Assembly (NCBI RefSeq): GCF_047634455.1 | Contig: NZ_JBLIAI010000021.1 | Coordinates: 1-42,754 of the forward strand | Direction: 5' to 3' | Source of the DNA: Maritalea sp047634455 | Lineage (GTDB): Bacteria > Pseudomonadota > Alphaproteobacteria > Rhizobiales > Devosiaceae | DNA: 42,754 nt | Shown here: piece by piece, positions 1-9,011 of the stretch | Layout of the letters: each line of letters opens with the position of its first letter | Position numbering within the stretch: position 1 is the stretch's first letter | Translations under genes and position numbers: made by a program | The notes under the pieces: generated by a model | Told to the model about the DNA's origin: nothing | Databases searched by the model: none | The model's input: only the letters and a program-made list of their open reading frames with translations

Positions 1-56
1 CAGCAGACGCGTTTTCCTTCGCCAAGAACTCCATCGAAAATATCAAAAGCTATTAA
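1..56 (+). CDS. C-terminal fragment of an unidentified protein
   Basis: The reading frame starting at base 3 is open from the window edge to a TAA at 54-56 and reads ADAFSFAKNSIENIKSY. It ends 11 bp before the next gene, as expected of the last codons of an upstream member of the same operon. Seventeen residues are too few to assign a family. The frame used by the next gene is also open back to the edge, so this fragment is an inference from spacing and from its protein-like composition. Confidence 0.4.
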   Translation, partial: ADAFSFAKNSIENIKSY

Positions 57-67
57 GAGTAATCAGC

Positions 68-1189
68 ATGACCAAAAAACAAGGCGTCGGCATTATTGGA
101 GCCGGCAATATATCTGCAGCATATCTTAAGCTTTCGCCCAATTTCGTGGGCATAGAAGTGCGGGCCGTCGCTGACATCAATGTGGATGCGGCAAAAGCAC
201 GGGCTGAAGAGTTCGGCGTACGTGCGGAAACGGTTGATGGATTGCTCGCGAGCGACGATATTTCAATTGTGATCAACCTGACCATTCCAGCGGCCCACTT
301 TGAAGTTTCAAAGCGCATTTTGGAAGCGGGTAAGCATGTCTATTCGGAAAAACCTTATGTGTTGAGCCTTGAAGAAGGTTCAGAGCTGGCAAAAATCGCT
401 GGCGCAAACAATCTACGCATTGGTTCTGCACCAGACACATTTATGGGCGGCGCGCACCAACATGTTCGGCATATGATCGACCAGGGTCTGCTTGGCACGA
501 TCACCTCTGGCACAGCTTTTGTTATGGGTCATGGCATGGAAGACTGGCATCCAAATCCAGATTTCTTTTATCAGCCGGGCGCGGGGCCAATTTTGGATAT
601 CGGGCCATATTATGTGACCAACTTGGTTCAGCTGCTTGGTGCCGTAAAGCGGGTTGGCGCCATCACCTCGACGCCTTCGAGCGAACGTTTGATTACGTCC
701 GAACCCCGCAATGGCGAAACCATACCCGTTGATACGCCGACCACAATCCACTCGATTTTGGAGTTTGTATCTGGTGCTGTGATCAGTTTGGTCACCAGTT
801 GGGACGTTTGGGAACACACGCATTCCAATATGGAACTTTACGGGACACAGGGCACTGTGCACGTCCCTGATCCAAACTTCTTTGGCGGCGACGTCCGCAT
901 CACCAAACGCGGTGAAGCAATTGAATTGCCCGGCGGTTGGGAACACCCATTCGCTATTGCAAACGATGGCGAAAACGCCAACTACCGTTGTGCGGGGCTC
1001 TCAGATATGGCCGTGGCGATCACACAGGGTCGGGCACACCGTTGTTCGCAAGAGCTAGCGCTGCACGTCGTTGAAGTGATGACCAGCATTTTGAGTTCTG
1101 GCGAAAAAGGTCAGTTTATCGAAATGACAACAAGCTGTGAGCGCCCTGCTCCTTTGAACCCAAGTCAGGCAAAAGAGTTGTTGGCATAA
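68..1189 (+). CDS. Gfo/Idh/MocA family NAD(P)-dependent oxidoreductase
   Basis: Predicted cytoplasmic dehydrogenase of sugars or cyclitols, 373 aa, typical length for the family. The N-terminal Rossmann fold begins with GIIGAGNIS (residues 9-16) and has the family EKP motif at residues 94-96. The C-terminal half is the alpha/beta substrate domain. Where many relatives have D-x-G-x-H, this protein has DIGPY (D176, Y180), the tyrosine variant seen in glucose-fructose oxidoreductase-like members. It lies 46 bp upstream of a TIM-barrel isomerase/epimerase, which is followed by a second Gfo/Idh/MocA enzyme, so the three probably form one catabolic operon. The substrate cannot be read from the sequence. 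ATG start at 68. Confidence 0.88.
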   Translation: MTKKQGVGIIGAGNISAAYLKLSPNFVGIEVRAVADINVDAAKARAEEFGVRAETVDGLLASDDISIVINLTIPAAHFEVSKRILEAGKHVYSEKPYVLSLEEGSELAKIAGANNLRIGSAPDTFMGGAHQHVRHMIDQGLLGTITSGTAFVMGHGMEDWHPNPDFFYQPGAGPILDIGPYYVTNLVQLLGAVKRVGAITSTPSSERLITSEPRNGETIPVDTPTTIHSILEFVSGAVISLVTSWDVWEHTHSNMELYGTQGTVHVPDPNFFGGDVRITKRGEAIELPGGWEHPFAIANDGENANYRCAGLSDMAVAITQGRAHRCSQELALHVVEVMTSILSSGEKGQFIEMTTSCERPAPLNPSQAKELLA

Positions 1190-1235
1190 GTGCCAATTGC
1201 CTACAATAGTCAGACAAAAATGAAAGTAGACAGAC

Positions 1236-2294
1236 ATGGCCAATAATATGACAGGTCCGGGCATATTCCTCGCACAGTTTTTGGGCGACGTCGCTCCTTT
1301 CAACTCCTTGCCAGCTATTACAAAGTGGGCCGGCGATTTGGGCTACAAAGGCGTGCAAATGCCTGCGGGCGACCATCGATTGTTTGATTTGGACAAAGCC
1401 GCCAGCTCTGTTGGTTATTGTGATGAAATTGCAGGCGTGTGTCGCGAAAACGGTGTGGAGATAACCGAGTTGTCAACACACATGTTTGGACAAATGGTGG
1501 CGGCTCACCCCGCGTATGACGCACAATTTGACGGCCTTGCGCCACCCCAGGTGCGCGGCAACCCCAAAGCCCGGCAACAATGGGCAACGGGCGAGTTGAT
1601 TAAAGCGGCAAAGGCATCACGCAATTTTGGGTTGGACGTTTCAGTGTCTTTTACGGGCTCCCTCGCCTTTCCTTATCTGTACCCTTGGCCACAACGGCCG
1701 GACGGTTTGGTCGAAGAAGCGTTCGGTGAATTGGCGCGCCGATGGAAACCGATTTTGGATGTTTACGAGGACCATGGTGTCGACGTCGCATACGAAATCC
1801 ACCCCGGTGAAGATGTGTTTGATGGCGCCACATTTGAGATGTTCTTAGAAGCCGTCGGCGGTCACAAACGCTGCATGATCAATTATGATCCTTCGCATTT
1901 TTTGCTTCAGCAAATGGACTATCTTGCCTTCATCGATATTTATCACGAGCGCATCTCCGCTTTCCATGTGAAAGACGCAGAGTTTAACCCAGACGGACGA
2001 CAGGGGGTTTATTCAGGCTATCAGCCTTGGCTGAACAGAGCAGGCCGCTTTCGGTCCTTGGGTGATGGCCAGGTAGATTTTTCTGGTATCTTTTCACGGC
2101 TTGCGACCCACGGCTATGACGGTTGGGCGGTGCTTGAATGGGAATGCTGCTTGAAACATCCAGAAGATGGTGCGCGTGAAGGCGCTCCCTTCATTGCCGA
2201 CCACATCATCCGCCGCACCGAACGCGCATTTGACGATTTCGCAGGTGGAGAGATAGATAAAAACGCGCTACGAAAAATGATGGGCATCGAATAG
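1236..2294 (+). CDS. Sugar phosphate isomerase/epimerase, xylose isomerase-like TIM barrel
   Basis: Predicted 352-aa TIM-barrel enzyme of the AP endonuclease 2/xylose isomerase-like superfamily, which isomerises or epimerises sugars and keto-inositols using a divalent metal. Candidate metal ligands lie in the usual barrel-end motifs: Glu in AYEIHPGED, Asp and His in NYDPSHF, His in FHVKDAEF and Glu in AVLEWE. The gene ends 3 bp before the next dehydrogenase, so the two are almost certainly co-transcribed. The arrangement dehydrogenase, isomerase, dehydrogenase suggests oxidation of a sugar to a keto intermediate, isomerisation or epimerisation, then reduction or further oxidation. The exact substrate is unknown. 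Confidence 0.87.
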   Translation: MANNMTGPGIFLAQFLGDVAPFNSLPAITKWAGDLGYKGVQMPAGDHRLFDLDKAASSVGYCDEIAGVCRENGVEITELSTHMFGQMVAAHPAYDAQFDGLAPPQVRGNPKARQQWATGELIKAAKASRNFGLDVSVSFTGSLAFPYLYPWPQRPDGLVEEAFGELARRWKPILDVYEDHGVDVAYEIHPGEDVFDGATFEMFLEAVGGHKRCMINYDPSHFLLQQMDYLAFIDIYHERISAFHVKDAEFNPDGRQGVYSGYQPWLNRAGRFRSLGDGQVDFSGIFSRLATHGYDGWAVLEWECCLKHPEDGAREGAPFIADHIIRRTERAFDDFAGGEIDKNALRKMMGIE

Positions 2295-2297
2295 AAA

Positions 2298-3431
2298 ATG
2301 CATAAACGCATAAAATACGGCATGGTTGGCGGTGGGCAAGGCGCTTTTATTGGCGCGGTGCACCGCATGGCCGCGCGGATTGATGATCAATTTGAACTGG
2401 TTGCAGGCGCTTTATCATCAAACGCAGAGCGCGCGGCAGCTTCTGCGGCAGAGGTGGGCATTGATCCATCTCGGTCCTATGCTTCATTTGAAGACATGGC
2501 GAAAGCTGAAGCAGCGCGTCAAGATGGCATCAAGGCCGTTTCTGTGGTGACGCCAAACTATATGCATTTTCCAGTTGCCAAAGCATTTTTGCAAGCTGGG
2601 ATCAGCGTAATTTGCGACAAGCCCCTCACCGCAACACTTAATGATGCGTTGGCGCTTGGTGAAATTGCAAAATTATCAAAAGCTGAATTTATTCTCACTC
2701 ATAACTATTCTGGCTACCCAATGGTGCGCCAAGCGCGTGAAATCGTGCAGTCCGGTCAGATTGGCAAAGTGCGTAGAGTGCAAGTTGAATATGTGCAGGA
2801 TTGGCTGAGCGCCGCTGTTGATGCAGCAGAAAACAAACAAGCCGATTGGCGAGCAGACCCGAAACGATCTGGCTTGGGCGGGGCGATTGCCGATATCGGC
2901 ACCCACGCGTTTCAACTCACCAACTTCATTAGCGGTGTGGCGGTGCGCGAAATTGCGGCGGATCTGACGCGTTTTGTTGACGGTCGGTTGGTTGACGATG
3001 ATGCGCACATGCTTTTGCGATTTGAAAATGGCGCTAAAGGTTATCTGTGGGCCAGCCAAGTGGCCCCCGGCAACGAGAACAATTTGCGCATTCGCATCTA
3101 TGGCGAAAAAGGCGGGATCGATTGGAGCCAGGAAAATCCAAATCAATTGTGGGTCAGCATGCTAGGGGAACCAAAACATCTGCTGACCCGTGGCGGGCAT
3201 GGCACAAGCGAAGTGGCAGCAAATGTTACACGCGTGCCTGCCGGCCACCCCGAAGGCTATTTGGAAGGTTTTGCGACCATTTACAATGAAGCTGCGGACA
3301 TCATACGCAACGGTCGCAATCCAGATTGCCTGAGCCCCACAATCGATGAAGGCATTTTGGGTATGCGGTTTATTGATGCGGCAATCAGGTCATCCAATGC
3401 TGATGCAAAATGGACACCAATTGATGCGTAG
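2298..3431 (+). CDS. Gfo/Idh/MocA family oxidoreductase (second copy)
   Basis: 377-aa NAD(P)-dependent dehydrogenase. The Rossmann motif YGMVGGGQGAFIG is at residues 7-19, the DKP version of the family motif at 107-109, and the catalytic-type D-x-G-x-H as DIGTH (D199, H203). It is clearly diverged from the enzyme at 68-1189, so the pair probably acts on different intermediates and is not a recent duplication. Long relatives with the GGGQGAFIG start are commonly found in inositol or sugar operons, which fits the neighbours. The gene starts 3 bp after the isomerase stop. It is the last gene of the tight cluster; the next gene begins 71 bp later. Confidence 0.88.
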   Translation: MHKRIKYGMVGGGQGAFIGAVHRMAARIDDQFELVAGALSSNAERAAASAAEVGIDPSRSYASFEDMAKAEAARQDGIKAVSVVTPNYMHFPVAKAFLQAGISVICDKPLTATLNDALALGEIAKLSKAEFILTHNYSGYPMVRQAREIVQSGQIGKVRRVQVEYVQDWLSAAVDAAENKQADWRADPKRSGLGGAIADIGTHAFQLTNFISGVAVREIAADLTRFVDGRLVDDDAHMLLRFENGAKGYLWASQVAPGNENNLRIRIYGEKGGIDWSQENPNQLWVSMLGEPKHLLTRGGHGTSEVAANVTRVPAGHPEGYLEGFATIYNEAADIIRNGRNPDCLSPTIDEGILGMRFIDAAIRSSNADAKWTPIDA

Positions 3432-3502
3432 TTTCAGCTTTTAGACGCTCCATTGATGTGCAATTCTCATGCAAAATTCGTTTGCAACAGAATTGATCTG
3501 AA

Positions 3503-4777
3503 ATGCCACACATAGATAGTTATTATGCAAATACCCTCGTTGCCAAGACCGATTTTGCCCCGCTAAGCGGCAACATCGAAGTTGACGTTTGCGTTATTGG
3601 CGGCGGATTAGCAGGCCTTACCACGGCACGTGAATTGCTCAAACACGGCAAATCTGTTGCCCTGCTGGAGGGCAACAAGATCGGGTGGGGTGCATCCGGG
3701 CGCAACGGTGGATTTGTCTCCGATGGATATGCCGAAGGTATTCTCAATTTGGAGAAAAAGCTGGGTGTTGCACATGCAAAAGCCCTGTTCGATATCAGTC
3801 GCGAAGGCACCGCCTATGTTCGGCAAAACATTGAAGGATTTGCTGCCAACGGTCAGCTGCCACAACAAAATTGGCTGAATTTGGTTCGTCATGATGCAGG
3901 CGACAAACTCAAGCAATCAGTTGAAAAACTTAGCACCGTTTACGGCGCCAACTACCAGTTTTGGCCCACTGAGCAGGTCCGTGCGCAGCTCAAAACCACG
4001 CGCTATTTTCAGGGACTAGAAGACAAATCAGCTTTCCACATCCACCCCCTCAACTACTGCATAGCCCTGGCAAAGGACATTGATCAAAATGGCGGTCAAA
4101 TCTGCGAACGCTCAGAAGCGCGCGCTATTCACAAACATGATGGGCATTTCAAAATTGAAACAGCTGGTGGCATGGTAAAAGCGGGACAAGTGGTGTTGTG
4201 CGGCAGCGCCTATATGCATGACTTGTTTCCCAAAATCGAAAGCGCCGTGTTGCCAGTGGCTACCTATGTGGTGACAACAAAGCGGATGAAAGAACAGCTC
4301 GCGAGTGCAATAAGCTTTAAAGGCTGCATTTCCGACAACCGCCGCGCGGGAGATTACTACCGGCTAATTGAGGATGGTGACCGCTTGTTGTGGGGTGGCC
4401 GCATCACCACACAAAAATCTGAGCCCCGCGCATTATCTGGGCTTCTCAGACGCGATATCGAGGCCATTTATCCGCAACTTGCCGGTCTTGAAATTGACAA
4501 GGCCTGGTCAGGATTGATGGGATATTGCACCCACAAGATGCCCGTCCTCGCCGAATTGGAACCCGGCATTTGGACCGCTACAGCAACGGGCGGACATGGT
4601 CTGAACACCACAGCAGCTATCGGAATTGTGGCCGCCGAAGCGATTGCGGGTAAAAGTGACCGATATAAGCACTTCGCGCCTTTCAAAGCGCAATGGGCAG
4701 GTGGGCCGGTCGGACGATTGGCCACCCAATTTGCTTATTGGGGCATGCAAATTCAAGATTATTGGGACGAACGCTAG
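3503..4777 (+). CDS. FAD-dependent oxidoreductase of the DAO family (PuuB/OrdL-like)
   Basis: 424-aa flavoenzyme of the D-amino-acid oxidase superfamily. The dinucleotide-binding motif VIGGGLAGLTTA is at residues 31-42, followed by a GWGASGRNGG segment characteristic of the gamma-glutamylputrescine oxidoreductase/glycine oxidase branch, and a C-terminal ATGGHGLNTT flavin-contact motif. Such enzymes oxidise amines or amino acids to imines and then aldehydes. A GabD-type semialdehyde dehydrogenase lies about 2.6 kb downstream on the opposite strand and could act on the aldehyde product, but the two are not co-transcribed. The stop codon abuts a 26-bp near-perfect inverted repeat at 4777-4802. 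Substrate unassigned. Confidence 0.85.
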   Translation: MPHIDSYYANTLVAKTDFAPLSGNIEVDVCVIGGGLAGLTTARELLKHGKSVALLEGNKIGWGASGRNGGFVSDGYAEGILNLEKKLGVAHAKALFDISREGTAYVRQNIEGFAANGQLPQQNWLNLVRHDAGDKLKQSVEKLSTVYGANYQFWPTEQVRAQLKTTRYFQGLEDKSAFHIHPLNYCIALAKDIDQNGGQICERSEARAIHKHDGHFKIETAGGMVKAGQVVLCGSAYMHDLFPKIESAVLPVATYVVTTKRMKEQLASAISFKGCISDNRRAGDYYRLIEDGDRLLWGGRITTQKSEPRALSGLLRRDIEAIYPQLAGLEIDKAWSGLMGYCTHKMPVLAELEPGIWTATATGGHGLNTTAAIGIVAAEAIAGKSDRYKHFAPFKAQWAGGPVGRLATQFAYWGMQIQDYWDER

Positions 4778-4802
4778 GTCTGGACTCAATTGAGTTCAGA
4801 CC
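4777..4802. repeat. Near-perfect palindrome, left copy of a repeat flanking the serine hydrolase gene
   Basis: Arms GGTCTGGACTC and GAGTTCAGACC surround AATT; the single mismatch would be a G-U wobble in RNA. It starts at the last base of the oxidase stop codon and could act as a terminator hairpin, although no T-run follows directly. The first 19 bases recur at 6451-6469 with one difference. Confidence 0.6.
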
Positions 4803-5069
4803 CTAATCCCATTTTTGCTGGGTGAAACCTGTACTATATAACTGTTGCAACTAAGCATTTAGCCATTTGGTCATTGTTTTTTTGGTGCCTCCGGCAATTT
4901 AGACGACATATTTTTTGAGGCGGCGGCTTGTTTTTACTGCTGCAATTTACTTAGCCTGCTATTGCGCAAGCCTTTTCCATTCGCCATTCAGCAAAAGATA
5001 AAACACTTGCACCCTGCGTCAAATCTGATTTGATGCGCACCAATTGTTCGCGTTGGGGAGGCCGAGCTG
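4803..5069. other. Intergenic region before the serine hydrolase
   Basis: AT-rich spacer with no supportable gene. Its last part carries a strong ribosome binding site (GGGGAGG at 5055-5061) for the gene starting at 5070. No clear promoter match was found. Confidence 0.5.
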
Positions 5070-6467
5070 ATGCGGTGGATGGGGCTTGCAGCCAAAATAT
5101 TGGCTGGCGCAATAGTCTTTTTTGTTTTGAGCATTATTGCCTATTTGGTGATCGTCCCGCCAGATCTGTTGCGTATTGCTTCCAACTATTCTGCCAAGAT
5201 TGTATGTTCAAACGTGTTTCTTGCGGGCCGAGATCCGGTCGAAGTGCAGAATGTTGACGTGCAAGCTGGTGGCCATCCCATCCTTGGCTACATTAATGTT
5301 GACGTTGACGAACCAAATGGCGTGGTGACCGCCCGATTTCTTGGCATGTTCGCCACGGGCACTGCGGTTTACCGTCCAGGTTTGGGCTGCGCCAGCGCAC
5401 CAACTGGCAATGTGGAAGCGGTGAAGCAAATAGCGTTTGAAAATGCAGATATCGAGCAATTCACCACCCCATTGCCCTGGCCAATGGGCGAACATAATGC
5501 GCGGTTGGATAATATCCTGATCGATGAGACGCTTACCGGACCTGAGATGCGCGCCGTTGTGGTGATCAAGGATGGACAATTGATCGGCGAAACATATGGT
5601 TCAGGTTTCAACGCCGAAACGCCACTCATTGGCTGGTCAATGACAAAAACCGTAACCGCTTTGATTATGGGCACTATTTTTGATGAGGATTTTACCACTA
5701 AAACAGCCAATCTGTTCCCAAAATGGCAAAGAGACGAACGTCGAGGCATTCGCGTTCAAGACCTGATGAGCATGAGTTCGGGACTGCAATGGAATGAAGG
5801 CTATGGCAGCGTTTCAGATGTCACACGCATGCTGTATTTAGAGCCTGATATGGCCGCTTTCGCCGCGTCGCTGCCGATGGATAATGAAGACTTGCCCCAC
5901 AAATTCCAGTATTCATCGGGCACCACTGTTTTATTGTCTAAGATTTGGCAGGAAGCGGCAAGTGAGGGCGCTTTGCTGTTGCCACATCAAAACTTGTTCG
6001 GCCCGCTGGGCATGCGCAGCGCCACTTTTGAAACCGATGCGGCAGGTACATATGCTGGCTCATCGTACCTGTATGCGTCTGCGCGCGATTGGGCGCGGCT
6101 TGGACAGCTCATCCTTAACAAGGGCGTTTGGCGCGGACGTCGTTTGATTGGAGCAGACTATTTGTCGTGGATGACCAAGGGTGCTGATATCTCGTTGGCC
6201 CCGTGGGGACGGCCCGAATATGGAAACGGGCAAATTTGGTTGCATGGCCCAGATGCTGGGGTGCCCGATGGCATTGATCCGGACGAAGGGTTTGATTTTC
6301 CGCTGGATACACGCTGGATGCTGGGACATGATGGGCAATCCGTGGCTATTATTCCCTCTCAAGGTTTGGTGATCGTTCGAATGGGCTTAACACCATCCAA
6401 GCTTGGTTATCGACCGCAAATGATGGTGTCACAAATCATCAATGCACTAGGGTCTGGACTGAATTGA
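5070..6467 (+). CDS. Membrane-anchored serine hydrolase, beta-lactamase (class C/DD-peptidase) fold
   Basis: 465 aa. A single N-terminal membrane segment (about residues 8-30) is followed by a periplasmic domain of the Beta-lactamase (PF00144) family. The nucleophile motif is SMTK (S190, K193) and the tyrosine motif is YSSG in FQYSSGTTVLL. The C-terminal HDGQ segment stands where KTG-type motifs occur. Family members include esterases, amide hydrolases and DD-peptidases; nothing here points specifically to antibiotic resistance. The start at 5070 follows GGGGAGG with eight bases of spacing. The gene stands alone and is bracketed by copies of a GGTCTGGACT repeat (4777 and 6451). The second copy encodes its last residues. 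Confidence 0.85.
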   Translation: MRWMGLAAKILAGAIVFFVLSIIAYLVIVPPDLLRIASNYSAKIVCSNVFLAGRDPVEVQNVDVQAGGHPILGYINVDVDEPNGVVTARFLGMFATGTAVYRPGLGCASAPTGNVEAVKQIAFENADIEQFTTPLPWPMGEHNARLDNILIDETLTGPEMRAVVVIKDGQLIGETYGSGFNAETPLIGWSMTKTVTALIMGTIFDEDFTTKTANLFPKWQRDERRGIRVQDLMSMSSGLQWNEGYGSVSDVTRMLYLEPDMAAFAASLPMDNEDLPHKFQYSSGTTVLLSKIWQEAASEGALLLPHQNLFGPLGMRSATFETDAAGTYAGSSYLYASARDWARLGQLILNKGVWRGRRLIGADYLSWMTKGADISLAPWGRPEYGNGQIWLHGPDAGVPDGIDPDEGFDFPLDTRWMLGHDGQSVAIIPSQGLVIVRMGLTPSKLGYRPQMMVSQIINALGSGLN

Positions 6468-6482
6468 GAACAGGTCTGGACT
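6451..6482. repeat. Right copies of the GGTCTGGACT repeat
   Basis: GGTCTGGACT occurs at 6451-6460 and again at 6473-6482, a period of 22 bp. The stretch 6451-6469 matches 4777-4795 at 18 of 19 positions. The first copy overlaps the 3' end and stop codon of the serine hydrolase gene. Confidence 0.6.
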
Positions 6483-6592
6483 GGGTGCAAAATAGACTGA
6501 TTTGAGGAGAGAAACGAAAGCGTTTTTCATATCGGCGAGGCTTTTCGACGCTGAAGCAGCCACACGGGCGTTGGCGTATTTTTCAGTCCGAG

Positions 6593-7240
6593 CTAGTGAA
6601 TTTCGCCGCCAATTTGTTGCACATCGTTTGCCGCGTTCGCTGCCGCAAAGATCGACCGTCTGATTGCCACGACCATTTCCGCTAAGGGCAAAGAAGGCAC
6701 GGCAGTGCGTTGGGCAAACTCTGTTGCTTGCGGCACATGGATAAATCCAGCGCGAATTGGCAAATTGTTGCGATCAATATGGTCCAAAATACCATACATG
6801 AGATGGTTGCAAACAAAGGTGCCGGCTGAAAAAGAAACAGCGGCACCCACATCACAATTCCTGATTTCGCGTACCATCAGATTGACGGGCAACGTTGCGA
6901 AATAGGCCGCTGGGCCGGTCGATGAAATCGGTTCGCCAATTGGTTGGTTGCCCCCATTGTCCGCAATGCGAAAGTCGTCAAAGTTTATTGCCACTTTTTC
7001 AGGTGTAATGTTTGTGCGGCCAACCGCAACCCCCAAAGCCACAACAATATCTGGCTTATGTCGCTCGATGAGTTTGATGGCGGCCCGTACCGACCGAAAG
7101 CGTTCCACTGGCAATATCGCTGAAACAACAGCGCAATTCATGCTGCCCTCGCCGTCGAGCGCATGGACGATCTCCATTGATGGATTTGTCAGCTCGCCAC
7201 CGAAGGGCTCGAAACCGGTAAGAAGAATTTTTTGCATCAT
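6593..7240 (-). CDS. pcp: Pyroglutamyl-peptidase I
   Basis: 215-aa cytosolic cysteine peptidase (family C15) that removes N-terminal pyroglutamate from peptides; the length is exactly typical. The start LLTGFEPFGGE is the family signature. The expected catalytic triad is visible as Glu in NITPEKVAINF, Cys in AGTFVCNHLMYG and His in GFIHVPQ. There are two adjacent ATG codons (7240 and 7237) and either could be the start. It is convergent with the serine hydrolase (125-bp gap) and lies downstream of the aldehyde dehydrogenase on the same strand, 94 bp away, so co-transcription is possible. Confidence 0.93.
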   Translation of the reverse strand: MMQKILLTGFEPFGGELTNPSMEIVHALDGEGSMNCAVVSAILPVERFRSVRAAIKLIERHKPDIVVALGVAVGRTNITPEKVAINFDDFRIADNGGNQPIGEPISSTGPAAYFATLPVNLMVREIRNCDVGAAVSFSAGTFVCNHLMYGILDHIDRNNLPIRAGFIHVPQATEFAQRTAVPSLPLAEMVVAIRRSIFAAANAANDVQQIGGEIH

Positions 7241-7334
7241 GCCGATTTCGCCCCGTGACTGCGCGAATTGAGGTCAATAGTCAGGTCGCAGATCGGTTGA
7301 CTATGCGAAACATGGAAACGTGAGCCGACGTCTT

Positions 7335-8798
7335 TTAAGTGCGGCCCAAACCGCCCATCAGCACATATTTCACTTCCAAATAGTCATCTAAGCCATAGTG
7401 GCTGCCTTCACGACCAAGACCAGATTGTTTGACGCCACCAAACGGCGCTTCAACCGCGGATGTAACACCTTCATTTACGCCAACAATGCCGCATTCCAGC
7501 GCTTCAGCAACACGCCAAACACGGCCAATATCACGCGCAAAGAAATAGCCCGCCAAACCAAATTCTGAATCGTTAGCAAGCGCAATCACTTCCTCTTCGG
7601 TTTCAAATTTAACCAACGGTGCAACGGGACCAAAAATTTCCTCTTTGAGAACGCGCGCGTTGAGCGGCACATCACGCAAAACTGTCGGCTGATAGTAAAG
7701 GCCACCCAGCGTATGCGGTTGACCACCGATTGCAGCAATAGCGCCTTTTGCCACGGCATCAGCCACCAGTTCTTCAACCTTTTTCAGCGCATTTGGATTG
7801 ATCAGTGGCCCTTGCGTCACACCATCTTCAAACGCATCTCCAACTTTAAGGCTTTCAACACGTTTTGCAAAAGCTGTCGCGAATGCGTCGTAAATTCCGG
7901 CCTGTACATACAGCCGATTGGCGCATACGCACGTTTGACCTGAATTGCGGAATTTCGAGTTCAGAGCACCTTCAACCGCCGCGTCCAAATCAGCATCATC
8001 AAACACGATGAAGGGGGCATTGCCCCCCAATTCAAGCGACAGTTTTTTTACCGTTTCCGCGCCATTGCGCATGATCAGACGGCCAACATTTGTCGATCCG
8101 GTGAACGACACTTTTGCGATGTCTTCATGCTTGGTGAGCACGTCGCCCACCTCTGCGGTGTGTGTGGTGGGTAGAATATTGAGCACGCCTTTAGGGACAC
8201 CTGCCTCCGCAGCCAAAACGGCAAGCGCCAAGGCCGACAGCGGCGTTTCGGGCGCAGGTTTGATCACAATTGTGCACCCAGCAGCTAAGGCGGGCGCAAC
8301 TTTTCTGGCGATCATGGCGTTGGGGAAATTCCATGGTGTGATGGCCGCAACAACGCCCACGGGCTGTTTCATCACCACGATTTGAGTGTTTGGGCGAGCC
8401 GCCGGGATTATGTCGCCATAAGCGCGCCGTGCCTCTTCGGCAAACCATTCGATATAACTGGCACCATAAATGATTTCGCCTTTTGCCTCCGCGAGGGGCT
8501 TACCTTGCTCGGTGGCAAGCAACGCACCCAATTGGTCCACATTGGCCAAAATCAAATCGTTCCATTTACGCAATATATCGCAGCGTTGCTTGGCAGTTTT
8601 CGCCGCCCACGGCTTAAAAGCAGCTTTTGCAGCGGCAATTGCTGCAAGTGCATCTGCTTGTGTTGCATCGGCAACATCGACCAAATGCTCACCATTGGCG
8701 GGGTTGGTCACAGCGAAACTTTTGTTCGTGCTTCCATTTACCCACTGGCCATCAATATAGGCCTGAGACATTTTGAATTTCGACGCAATATCCAACAT
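7335..8798 (-). CDS. gabD: NAD(P)-dependent succinate-semialdehyde dehydrogenase
   Basis: 487-aa aldehyde dehydrogenase oxidising succinate semialdehyde to succinate, the last step of GABA degradation. It has TPWNFP, the nucleotide-binding FTGSTNVGR, the general-base motif LELGGNAPF and the nucleophile in SGQTCVCANR (C290). The TCVCANR pair of cysteines is the signature of the GabD/SSADH branch. The start at 8798 is preceded by GAGAAAGG six bases away; a downstream ATG at 8771 (MSQAYIDG) matches the start of many homologues and is the alternative. The product could serve the upstream flavin amine oxidase pathway, but this is inference. Confidence 0.92.
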   Translation of the reverse strand: MLDIASKFKMSQAYIDGQWVNGSTNKSFAVTNPANGEHLVDVADATQADALAAIAAAKAAFKPWAAKTAKQRCDILRKWNDLILANVDQLGALLATEQGKPLAEAKGEIIYGASYIEWFAEEARRAYGDIIPAARPNTQIVVMKQPVGVVAAITPWNFPNAMIARKVAPALAAGCTIVIKPAPETPLSALALAVLAAEAGVPKGVLNILPTTHTAEVGDVLTKHEDIAKVSFTGSTNVGRLIMRNGAETVKKLSLELGGNAPFIVFDDADLDAAVEGALNSKFRNSGQTCVCANRLYVQAGIYDAFATAFAKRVESLKVGDAFEDGVTQGPLINPNALKKVEELVADAVAKGAIAAIGGQPHTLGGLYYQPTVLRDVPLNARVLKEEIFGPVAPLVKFETEEEVIALANDSEFGLAGYFFARDIGRVWRVAEALECGIVGVNEGVTSAVEAPFGGVKQSGLGREGSHYGLDDYLEVKYVLMGGLGRT

Positions 8799-9011
8799 GG
8801 CATACCTTTCTCAACAATCGGCCCGAATCGAGAGGCTATATCAATTGTTGACGGAAAAAATGACGAAGAGCCACAAGCGTAGCGAGTGAATTCGCCTATG
8901 TCACCCCATATCGCTGCAATTTGATCAAATAATCCATGATCATTTTGAATGATGCATTCACAAACATTCATGACTTTGGCAGATGGCAAGAATAGTGAAC
9001 CAGCCCGAACG

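Noticed and set aside
413..946. A 177-codon minus-strand open frame inside the first dehydrogenase gene
   Set aside because: Shadow frame of a clear Gfo/Idh/MocA gene; Trp/Cys/His-rich composition and no recognisable motif.
5070..6467. A beta-lactamase resistance gene
   Set aside because: Only the PF00144 fold and SxxK/YxS motifs are present; the N-terminal anchor and the C-terminal HDGQ point to a general serine hydrolase, and nothing supports a resistance role.
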